Shown piece after piece: positions 7,502-17,000 of a stretch of 64,000 bases of DNA. Below the pieces are notes generated by a model, which saw nothing but the letters and a program-made list of their open reading frames with translations, ran no database searches and had not been told where the DNA came from. The stretch comes from GCA-2748575 sp965222725 (GTDB taxonomy: Bacteria; Pseudomonadota; Gammaproteobacteria; Pseudomonadales; Ketobacteraceae): assembly GCA_965222725.1 (NCBI GenBank), contig OZ244969.1:806001-870000 (forward strand). The letters run 5' to 3'. The position numbers and the translations under genes are program-made. Position 1 is the stretch's first letter. Each line of letters begins with the position of its first letter.

Positions 7502-10500
7502 GTTGTTTTCCCCTTGGATTGCTGTTGCCCGGTTTGCAAAAAGTTTTTTAGCCAGGCGGCGGTTTGTGGTGCCTTGACGATGGACTGGTGATCGGCAGCA
7601 ATACCCTGCCAGTGAATGTTCACCGTTTCCGGCCAGCCCAGATCACTACGACCATGCTGATGCCATTCTGCTTTCAGTAAATGCAGGCTGCTGTTGGATG
7701 TTGTTAATGGATCACTAGTTGATGGGGCACTAGTTAACGGAGCACTGACAGGCACCTGATACTGCAGCAGGTTATTCAGGCGGGCCTGATAGGATTGGTA
7801 ATAAGCCGCCAGCTCACTGGCGTTGAAATTCATGCCCAGCTGATTCAGGTAGCCACTGAACCACACCATTTTTTCTTCCTGCGAATCCAGCTGATTAAAA
7901 TCAGCAAAGCAGTCCTGGGTCAGCCCCAGTTCCACGGCAAACATCAGCTGCTGAAAATGACTGTCGAAGGTAATCTCGTGCAGGCCATCGGCAAAGCCGC
8001 TGTCCAGCATCACCAGATCCGCCTTGATTCCCTGTTGCAGAATTTCGTAACCCAACACCCCCGCGTAGGACCAGCCCACCAGAATGCAGCCGTCGTTAAA
8101 ACTTTTATCTGCGCGGATCAAATTTGCAAAGGCACTGGCCTGCGCCGCCAGACGGGTATCGGCATTCGTTTGCTCATTCGTTTGCTCATTCGTTTTCAGG
8201 GGCATACTGGCCACGCGAATATCCGGATACGGCAATTGCTGAATCAGCTGCCAGTAAACTCCCGGCATGCCGATGGCCGTGGGCAGGAATACCAGCGGTT
8301 TGCAGTGGATGTCAGTTGTTTCCGCAGTCAGACAATCAATCCGGTAGCTATCGGCACGCTGCAGGCAATCCGGTATTGCCAGGGATAGCCTTGCCGCGGT
8401 TTGATCAGGTTGCTGGTCCGCACCCTGATCAAGGTAGGCTGCCAACTCGCGAACGGTGGGATACTGAAACAGGTCTGCCACTGAACAAGCCATCTGCAGT
8501 TTTTTATTGATGGCAGCCACCAGTTGCACGGCGTTAATGGAATGGCCGCCGTATTCAAAAAAGGTTCGGGTAACATCCGTCACCGGTTGCTGCAATACGC
8601 TTTGCCACAATTCAGCCAGCTGCTCTTCCGAATCGGTTTGCGGCGGGTTCAGTGTTGCTTGCTGATGGATAGTCGCCTGCAGCTGATTCAGCAGCAGGAA
8701 TCCCTGATGATTGCGCGGCAACGGTTCTTCACTGATATGAAGTTGAATCGTTGGTGCCCCCACCACCGGGGACAACACCTGCCAACAGGACTGGGCCTGC
8801 TGACGTAGTGAATTAGCAAGCTCTTTGGAAGAGGCATCATTATTCGGCAACGCAGCAGAACCATCCAGCGTTATACAGGTACGTACTTCAAAGCCGCTAA
8901 CCGGCCCCATCGCTGCCTGAATATCCGGTTGTTGCGGATCAAGCCCGGAAAGATAATTGCCGGCCGGCAAGCCCAGCAAGCGATCAAGCTGAACCAGATC
9001 CTGTTCCGGGTGCAAAGGCAAAAAGCCCTTGTTTTGCGCCATTTGCCACTGGGCCCGGGACAGGCTGTTGGCCATGCCCGTATGTTCCCAGTAACTCCAG
9101 TGCAAACACCAGGCGCGGATGATTCCCCGCTCATTACAGCTCTCAGTCAGATACCCCTGAAAAGCATTGGCAAAGCTGTAGGCCGCTGCCTGCTGGCCAC
9201 CGAAAAAACTGTTGACGGAACCGAACTGCACCAGCAGGCTGCCGGGCCAGTGGCTTTCCAGATAGTCTGCCAATAATTGCGAGCCATCCAGTTTGGCCTG
9301 GCTTACCTGCTGCCAGTGGCAGGCTTCCAGTTCATCCAGTGTCTGCATTTCCAGGGCACCGGCCAGATGGAACACGCCATCCAGTGTGTCGGCTTCCATA
9401 AGTGCCAGGGTTTGCTGAATCTGGTCGTGCAAGTCCTGTTTTTTCAAACCGTTGTTGTGCCAGTCAGGCAGGTGCAGATAGTGCACCGGCTTTTCCGTTG
9501 TTGATCGGTTTGCTGTGTCCTGCTCCAGGCCCGACATTAACCGGGAAAAGCGCGACAGGGCCTGATGATCCGTACTGAGTTCACGCCGGCCGGTAATAAT
9601 CAGCCGGGCGTTGCAGGTTTTTACCAGCCAGTGGCACAGCTTTTCTGCCAGTGCACCCAAGCCACCGGTGACCAGATAAACCCCGTTCTGTTTCAGCGCC
9701 GCTTTAATCTGGCGGGGTGACTGTACCTGCACATTTTCCAGGGCCAGCGACGTCAGAGCGCCGTTACCATACCAGGCCATATCCTTACAGGCGGTAAAAT
9801 GCTGATAATTGCTCGCTTGCTCTGATGACATCAGCACACAACCAATAGCGGGCATTCCGGTTTCCAGACGCAGGGTTTCCACCAATGGTTTAACAAGTGC
9901 CAGCTGGTGCTGATGTTCAGCCGCAATCAGCAAGGTAATCACCTGATCAGCAAATGCATCGGGAGACTGATTCTGAACATGCAGCAGGCACTGACTCAAC
10001 CGGCTGAACTGCTGAACCCATTCAAACCACTGCTGGTTGTTAGCTTTCGTCAGCACCGGTAACGTCTGCAACTGAATCAGTTTATTGGCAGATTCAGTAT
10101 TACCCAGATAATCATTCAGACTTTGATTGTCTGTATTCTCATCCAGAACAAACCGCGAGTGAGGCGTTTCGGTATTTACCGGATGATGTTCCCGTATTTG
10201 CCATGCCCAGCGAAACCCATGGGCAACCGGTTCGCGGTTTTTGCCGTGGCGCAACCGGTAAGCTTCTGCAGCCTGCTGATAAAAGCCGGACTGCCATTGT
10301 TTGCGAAACTGGCTGCGCTGAATTTTGCCACTGGTGGTTTTGTAAAAATCTTCCGCCAATACGGGAATCACGGCAGCCGGGTAAATACCAAAGCTCTGCG
10401 CTATGCGGGTGGCTACGTCTTTTTCAATGGCGGATGTGCTCTCACTTTCCGGCACGTAGAAAATCAGTAACGCTTCACTGCCGCCTTCCACCGGCGCCGC

Positions 10501-13500
10501 CGTTGCCGCTACAAAAGTGGGGCGTACGCCTGCTACCGTTGCTACCTGATGCTCAATGTCGTAGCAGTAAAAGTTCGCGCCGTTCACAATGATCATTTCT
10601 TTTTCCCGGCCGGTCAGCACCAGGCGACCCTGCCAGAGAAAACCGAGATCACCGGTATTGAACCAGCCGTCGCCCACAAAGGCTTCGGCATTGGCTTCCG
10701 GGTTATGCAAATAACCGGGCGTTACCACCGGGCCGCGTATTTGCAGGCGGCCTATCTCGCCTTCATTTAACAGGCGGTTGTGTTCATCGGTAATACGCAC
10801 ATCCACACCCGGCACCACCGGGCCCAGATCGGCAAAGCTTTCCCGGCCGTGGTGCAGCACCGGCCGGGTGCTGCTGTCGTTGTTGTATGTCATGCAGGTA
10901 CAGACTTCCGCCATACCAAAAGCCGGTTGCACCACGTTTTCCCCGAGCCCGAAAGGCTGCAAGGAGCGGGAAAACTGCTTTATGGTGGCAGGCAACACCT
11001 GTTCGCCGGCATTCATCAGCCAGCGCAGCGAGGACAGATCCCAATTTTTCACCCTTGTGTCGCTACCCAGGGCGTCCACCACTTTCTGGTAGGCAAAGTT
11101 GGGAGCCCAGCCGTGGGTGACTTTATGGCGTGACAGTGACTCTATCCACAGCAACGGATCCGCCAGCACGGCGGCGGTGGGCAGTTGCAATTGCTCAATG
11201 CCCAGCACCACGTCTTTTAGATGAAAGGTCAGAATCGGTACCACATGATCGAAGGGCAGCCAGTTCAGGCTGATATCCGAAGGCTGATAGCCGTTGTGTG
11301 CTGCGGACGCCGCCACATGATGCAGAATGCCCCCATGGGTAATCTGAATGGCCTTGGGTGTGCCGGTGCTGCCGGAGGTAAGCTGCAGAAAAGCCGTATC
11401 ACCGGCAGCGGGAAACTCCGGCAGATAATGCGATTCGGTAAAGGGTTCATTGGCCGCGTCGTCAGTTACCCTGCTCAATGGCAACACGGTTTTATTACCC
11501 AGCCAGTGGCGGGTATCCTTCACGCGGTTATCGTCGGCAATAACCACCAGTTCATCAAAACGGTGAGCCACGTTATAGAGTTTGCCCGCCACGCCGTTGG
11601 TACTTGCAAACTGTTCCGGCAGTGCCACCACCAAAGGCCGCTTGCCTGCCAGCACCACACCCCACCACAAGGCAAAAAATGACGGTTTGATAGCCACCTG
11701 CAATAACACAATGGCATTATCCGGCAGGGGTTGTTGTTGCAGGTTGCGGGCAACTGCCTGCGCCTGCTGCCAGAGCTGGGCGTAGGTGAATTTTGTGTCG
11801 GACTCAGCGGCTGTATCCGCACCGATAAAACGAATACCGCGATCAGGAAATTGTTCCGCTGTTTGCTGCAAGGCCTGCACCAGATTGGAGGGCGTATGGG
11901 TTGTTGTGCTTAGCGGCGTTGAAGTTACCAGCGCGGGAGTTTGTGATTTGGTGACCTGCAGTGCCGGATCTTGAGGCTTGTTGCCTTGCTGCAAACCGGC
12001 TGCCTGTGAACGTGCTTTATTTTGAACCCCCAGTGATTCAGGAAAACCGGGCAAAGCATAAAGTTCATGTTGCAATACCCAGTCCTGGGTTGATATGCCG
12101 TGCGCTTGCCATTGCTGTTGCAGCAGCGATTGATTAACACAAGGGATACCGGCAAGAAACTGCAGATTGACTTTGCCATCCGCACTGCGGGGAATCCGCG
12201 GCAGCACGACCACATTATCAAACCATTGCTGCAAGTCTGTGCTTTGTGCCTGCAGTTGCTGCTGGTCAGCGGCAATAAAAAACCGTCGCACGGGTGAATC
12301 AGTATTGTTCGGCGGGCACTGCAGCAACGCAACAGAGTCAAAGGTTTGTAGCTCAGGCAGCTGTTCCACTACTTGTTGTTTCAACCCATCATCCTGCCGC
12401 AAAGATTCCGCTGACTTATTCGGCTTTTCTGAACTCTGGGATTTTTGTGGCAGCGCAACCAGAGCATCTTCAACCAACCGGTTTTTCAGATCCGGTTCCG
12501 GTTGCGCGATAAACCAGTCCAGCAGCGCCAGATAGAACCTGTTGAACTGTTCAACCGTTTCCTGTTGGTACAGCGCCTTTTGATAAGTCCATTTCAGTTC
12601 AAAACCATCGCCGGGATCGCTGACCGCCAGCATCACATCATAAGGCGCACCACGGGGACCGGACATGGGCAGGATATCGCGGATCAATCCCTGTTTAAGA
12701 AAAGCTTCAGGGTTGCCCTGATGCCACAGAAACATCAGCTGAAACAGTGGCGTGCGACTGGTATCCCTGGGCGGGTTGGCATCCTGTACCACGGCCGGAA
12801 AGGGATAATCCTGATACTCCATGGCCAGTAGCAAGGTTTGTTTCGCCTGCTCCAGAAACTCGCCAAACGTTACCTGCGGTTGCGGGCGGCAACGCAATAC
12901 CACCGGGTTGGCAAAATCACCCACCACCTTATCCATGCCGTTCTGGTTACGGCCAAGGGTAGGTGTGCCCATTAAAAAATCACTGGCATCGGTAAAGTAA
13001 TGTACCAGCAACTGGAACAGGGAGTTCATCAATACAAAAGGCGTTACCCGCAAACCGCGGCAACGGTTTTTTACCTGCTGGTATATCTCGGCATTTATCT
13101 GTGTGGTGAGTACATCAGTATCCAGTGCCAACATGGGCGGGCGCGGCCGATCCACCGGCAAAGTCACTGTTGCCGGTGCGCCGCGCAACTGGCGTTGCCA
13201 GAATTCCCGCGCTTCATTACCGCTGTCACTGTTCAGGTATTCATCCTGCCAGCGCACGTGTCGGGCGTAACCCATGGCCGCCGGTGTTGTGTGCAAAGGT
13301 TCCTGGTGAACCGCTTTGTCATAAAAGTTTTTGATATCGTCGGCAATCAGCAGCAGGGCCCACAAATCGGCGCCGATATGATGCACCGTTGCCACCAATA
13401 CATGGCCCTGTACACTGTTCCTGAACAGCTTTACACGAAAACAGGGCTGATGTTGCAGATCAAAAGAGGCGTCAGCCTCACGGTTCAGTTGTTCCTGTAG

Positions 13501-14019
13501 CTGATCCTGAGACCAGTCACTGGCATCCACACTGCTGAAAGGTAAAGGTAACCGTGGCCATACCTGTTGCATGGGCCCGTTGTCTTCATCCACAAAAGTG
13601 GTACGCAACATGGGATGCTTCAGCATCAGTGCCGTCAGCGCCTGGCGAATGGCGGATTCATCCGGTTCCTGATTCAGGGTTGCGGCGAACGTGGTGTTGT
13701 AGGCCGGGCTGTGGGGTGCCAGACGATAGAGCATCCAGATAGCAGCCTGTGTGGATGCCAGGGGATAGCTGTCTGCCGGTTGCCGGCTGGTTGCTGTATC
13801 GGTTTCTGCGCTGACTTCTGCACCAGCTTCTGCACCAGCCTCTCCTCCCTGCAACCAGCGGCGAATGCCTTCCTTGTTTTGTTTCAGCAGCTGCACCAGA
13901 TCCTGGGTCATCAGCTCCCGGGGTGCTTTGAAACGCAGGGCATCGTCTTCCAGCCACAGTTGCAGGCCACGCTCCATATGGGGCTGCAACTGCCGGTGCA
14001 GATCGGCTTCGGCATTCAT
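7498..14019 (-). CDS. terminal multienzyme: condensation, acyl-AMP ligase, ketoreductase, carrier protein, thioesterase
   Basis: A 2173-residue last unit of the assembly line. Domains in order: a TubC-type N-terminal docking domain (1-57); a condensation domain with intact HHxxxD (HHIGAD at about 213-218); a Gln-rich linker with a remnant adenylation C-terminal motif (LPRIPRSADGKV, about 610-625); an acyl-AMP ligase domain (about 715-1240) with SGSTGTPK, LNWLPFDHV, NTGDLGF and a terminal TSGKIQR lysine motif; a ketoreductase (about 1440-1650) with TGGLGAL and Ser/Tyr/Asn in FGSVNSF and AYSFANAF; a carrier with GGHSINA (Ser near 1826); and a thioesterase with GWSYAG (Ser near 1982). The ligase type is that of acyl-activating domains of PKS/NRPS hybrids rather than amino-acid adenylation domains. 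It probably joins the polyketide to a second acid, possibly a keto acid that the KR reduces, and releases the product. The substrate is not readable. Confidence 0.9.
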   Translation of the reverse strand: MNAEADLHRQLQPHMERGLQLWLEDDALRFKAPRELMTQDLVQLLKQNKEGIRRWLQGGEAGAEAGAEVSAETDTATSRQPADSYPLASTQAAIWMLYRLAPHSPAYNTTFAATLNQEPDESAIRQALTALMLKHPMLRTTFVDEDNGPMQQVWPRLPLPFSSVDASDWSQDQLQEQLNREADASFDLQHQPCFRVKLFRNSVQGHVLVATVHHIGADLWALLLIADDIKNFYDKAVHQEPLHTTPAAMGYARHVRWQDEYLNSDSGNEAREFWQRQLRGAPATVTLPVDRPRPPMLALDTDVLTTQINAEIYQQVKNRCRGLRVTPFVLMNSLFQLLVHYFTDASDFLMGTPTLGRNQNGMDKVVGDFANPVVLRCRPQPQVTFGEFLEQAKQTLLLAMEYQDYPFPAVVQDANPPRDTSRTPLFQLMFLWHQGNPEAFLKQGLIRDILPMSGPRGAPYDVMLAVSDPGDGFELKWTYQKALYQQETVEQFNRFYLALLDWFIAQPEPDLKNRLVEDALVALPQKSQSSEKPNKSAESLRQDDGLKQQVVEQLPELQTFDSVALLQCPPNNTDSPVRRFFIAADQQQLQAQSTDLQQWFDNVVVLPRIPRSADGKVNLQFLAGIPCVNQSLLQQQWQAHGISTQDWVLQHELYALPGFPESLGVQNKARSQAAGLQQGNKPQDPALQVTKSQTPALVTSTPLSTTTHTPSNLVQALQQTAEQFPDRGIRFIGADTAAESDTKFTYAQLWQQAQAVARNLQQQPLPDNAIVLLQVAIKPSFFALWWGVVLAGKRPLVVALPEQFASTNGVAGKLYNVAHRFDELVVIADDNRVKDTRHWLGNKTVLPLSRVTDDAANEPFTESHYLPEFPAAGDTAFLQLTSGSTGTPKAIQITHGGILHHVAASAAHNGYQPSDISLNWLPFDHVVPILTFHLKDVVLGIEQLQLPTAAVLADPLLWIESLSRHKVTHGWAPNFAYQKVVDALGSDTRVKNWDLSSLRWLMNAGEQVLPATIKQFSRSLQPFGLGENVVQPAFGMAEVCTCMTYNNDSSTRPVLHHGRESFADLGPVVPGVDVRITDEHNRLLNEGEIGRLQIRGPVVTPGYLHNPEANAEAFVGDGWFNTGDLGFLWQGRLVLTGREKEMIIVNGANFYCYDIEHQVATVAGVRPTFVAATAAPVEGGSEALLIFYVPESESTSAIEKDVATRIAQSFGIYPAAVIPVLAEDFYKTTSGKIQRSQFRKQWQSGFYQQAAEAYRLRHGKNREPVAHGFRWAWQIREHHPVNTETPHSRFVLDENTDNQSLNDYLGNTESANKLIQLQTLPVLTKANNQQWFEWVQQFSRLSQCLLHVQNQSPDAFADQVITLLIAAEHQHQLALVKPLVETLRLETGMPAIGCVLMSSEQASNYQHFTACKDMAWYGNGALTSLALENVQVQSPRQIKAALKQNGVYLVTGGLGALAEKLCHWLVKTCNARLIITGRRELSTDHQALSRFSRLMSGLEQDTANRSTTEKPVHYLHLPDWHNNGLKKQDLHDQIQQTLALMEADTLDGVFHLAGALEMQTLDELEACHWQQVSQAKLDGSQLLADYLESHWPGSLLVQFGSVNSFFGGQQAAAYSFANAFQGYLTESCNERGIIRAWCLHWSYWEHTGMANSLSRAQWQMAQNKGFLPLHPEQDLVQLDRLLGLPAGNYLSGLDPQQPDIQAAMGPVSGFEVRTCITLDGSAALPNNDASSKELANSLRQQAQSCWQVLSPVVGAPTIQLHISEEPLPRNHQGFLLLNQLQATIHQQATLNPPQTDSEEQLAELWQSVLQQPVTDVTRTFFEYGGHSINAVQLVAAINKKLQMACSVADLFQYPTVRELAAYLDQGADQQPDQTAARLSLAIPDCLQRADSYRIDCLTAETTDIHCKPLVFLPTAIGMPGVYWQLIQQLPYPDIRVASMPLKTNEQTNEQTNADTRLAAQASAFANLIRADKSFNDGCILVGWSYAGVLGYEILQQGIKADLVMLDSGFADGLHEITFDSHFQQLMFAVELGLTQDCFADFNQLDSQEEKMVWFSGYLNQLGMNFNASELAAYYQSYQARLNNLLQYQVPVSAPLTSAPSTSDPLTTSNSSLHLLKAEWHQHGRSDLGWPETVNIHWQGIAADHQSIVKAPQTAAWLKNFLQTGQQQSKGKTT

Positions 14020-17000
14020 AACATGCCCTCAACCATCAGCTCCTCTTCCGCCGGGTTATCGGTACCGGGGGAAGCGGTGGAATCCGGTGTGGCCGACGCC
14101 TGTTGCGCCGCTTCTTCGTTATAGGCCCGGGCCATCCAGCAAGCCACATCCGCCAGATTGGCGCCCCCCATTAAACGCACCACGGGCAATTCCACCCGGG
14201 TTACCTGGGTGACCCGGTTTTTGAATTCCACCGCCATCAGGGAATCAATCCCCATATCCAGCAGGGGCAATTGTTCGTCCACTTCCTCTGGCATTAATTG
14301 CAGTGCGTTACCCAGTTGTTGTTTAAGGTAAGCCAGCAAGCGGGGTTCCCGTTCTTCCGGAGCACTGGATTCCAGCTGGGCTTTGAATTCCAGATCCTGC
14401 TCGTTCAGTTCCACCTTGATGTCTGTTGCACTGTTGCCGTCGCCGGTAACATCCGTATCCAGTTCCTTGAACAGGGCGCCGGGTAAGGTGATGGACATCA
14501 GTGGTTTGAAACGCTGCCAGTCAATATTCGCCACAATACTTGGCACGCTATTCTTACTGCCAGGCCGCAACAACACATCAGCAAACACTGCCATGGCCTG
14601 GTCGGGCTTCATGGTGAGCAGGCCTCGCTTTTCTGCCAGCTGTTGTGATTCATCACTCACCATGCCGGAGTCCGCCCAGGGGCCCCAGTTAATCGCGGTG
14701 GCGGGCAACCCCTGTTGCTGCCGTTGCGCGATCAAGGCATCCACCCATTGATTGGCCGCACTGTAATGAAAGTTGCCTGCTGAACCCCATACCGAGGCAA
14801 TGGAGGAAAAGCCGACAAAATAATCCAGCGTATCCTGTTGGGTCAGCTCATGGAGCCACTGCAAACCCAGCACCTTGTTATCCATCAGGTGGGTACAGGT
14901 TGATGCATCCAGCTCGGTAAGCGGTGTAATGGCAAACTGCCCCGCCAGATGAAACACGCCTGCCAGGGGGTGTTCCTGTCTTAACTGTTCCAGCACCGTG
15001 TTCAGCTGATCGCGATTTGCCAGGTCCACCTTGGGGACAATGATTCTGGCGCCCTGCCCGCTGAATTCATCCACCTGTTGGCGAACTTCGGGTTTGCTCA
15101 GACCGGAACGGCTTAACAACGCAATCTGGCGGGCACCCTGCCCGATCAGCCAGCGGGCCAGTTGCAGGCCAATGGCACCGGTGCCACCGGCGATCACATA
15201 AAAAGCATCCGGCCGGATGGCGGCAGAGGGAACAGGATCCGCATTCTGACTGACATCCGATGCAGCTCGTTGCACCGAAGGCGCATACCATTGCTTGTCG
15301 CGCCGGGCCAGCCAGGGTTGATCGCAGCCGTTCAGCCACCAGGGCAAACAGGCCTGCAGGTTGTCGGCATCGGCCTGGGCAATATCAAGAATGGTACGGG
15401 CTTTATCGGCCAGCTCCAGCAACAGGTTTTTACCCCAACCCAATGCCAGGGACTGTTGTGTATTAACCGGTTTGTTCTGTGTACACGCCGCAACAGCCTG
15501 GGCATTCTCCACCAGCAAATGCAAATGCACATGTTCCGATTGCTGCACGGCTTTGGCCACTGCCAGCATCAGGCGGGTAAAGCCATGATAATCCGTGGTG
15601 TTCTGCCAGGCTTCCAGACCCGCAGTGGAAAACACCAGGTGCAATGGTGATTCCACACTGGCTTCCGCAAGTTGCTGCAATAACAGCTCACTGGCCTGAC
15701 CCTGTGCAGAAACTTTTCCCTGTTGTTCGCCATCAGTGATAAAGGCTTCGTTTCCCTCCAGGTGGTAGTGAAGGCTCCGCACCTGCTGCTGGCTTGCACT
15801 CAATACCTGTTCCGCATCACGGGAAAAAGAAAACGTTGGAAACAGCAGCAACCAGGAATCCCTTCTTACCTGGGGAGCATCCGGGGCCTGAATTGCTTTC
15901 CAACGCAAAGAGTACAACCATTGACTGGTTGCAGAGGGTAACTTTTCCTTTTGATAGTATTCCCGCAATCGCTGGTTCCAGTAGCTTTTGCGTTGAAACG
16001 GATAAGTGGGCAGCGTTACCGGCGATTGTTGTTTTACCGGCATGATGTTTTGCCAGTCGGGGTCCATGCCCTGCACATAAAGCTGGGCCAGGGTTTGGGT
16101 GATCGCCTGCAGTGGCCTGGCATTATCGGTAAAACAGGGCAATAACAAGGGTGCACTGGCCGTATCGGTAAAATGCCTCTGCAGGGCATCCACCATGTAA
16201 TGTCCGGGACCCATTTCAAGTACCAGGCCCACGCCATGGCCGGACGCACTGCCGGCAACGGCACCAAAATCCGCCACCAGATCAACAGCGTCCAGCCAGT
16301 ATTCGGCGGCAGCCATTTTTTTACCGGGGTGCTCACCGTTTGCCGGACTGAAAATACGCAGGCGCGGCGCCTGAAACTGCACCTGGTTTAACGCTGCTTT
16401 ATAAGACGTAGCGTCCGCTTCGTTATGATGCAGCGCCTGCAACAAACGCAGGGCATCATCAAGGGAAAACACGCCTGCCAGGTGTGCGGCAACCAGCTCG
16501 CCACTGCCGACACCGGTGAGATAATCCGGTTTGATCCCCCAGTGCATCCAGGTTCTGGCCAGCGACAACTGAAAAATAAAACAGGCCACGGCTTCCGGCA
16601 TGGGCTGATACTGAAACTGTGCCTGCCAGGATGCGCTGGCCTGATCCACCCATTGCCGGAACACAGGAATATTCCGATAAAGCGCATCGTCCAGGTTGTC
16701 GTTCTGCTGTGTGCTGTCAGAAAAGGCAAACAATACTTTACCGGTTGTTTTCGGCTTTTCGCCCCTCAGGATTTTGTCATCCTGATCTTTCAGTAACAGG
16801 TTTTTGAAATCTTCCAGTGACTCCGGCAGCCAGGCAGTGCGATAGCGATGGTGATCCCGTCCTGCACTCAGCGTGCGGGCAATGGCATTCAGTGTCAGGT
16901 CAGGTTGCACGTCCATGTGCGTATGCATGGATTGCCGCCACTGCTCTGCCGCAAGGGCTTTTTTGGCAGACCAGGTGATCAATGGCGGTATCCATTCCCC

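Noticed and set aside
8160..8200. Short tandem repeats in coding linkers (for example EQTN repeats near 8170 and GAE repeats near 13830).
   Set aside because: They are ordinary low-complexity linkers between domains of a large multienzyme, with no sign of separate function.
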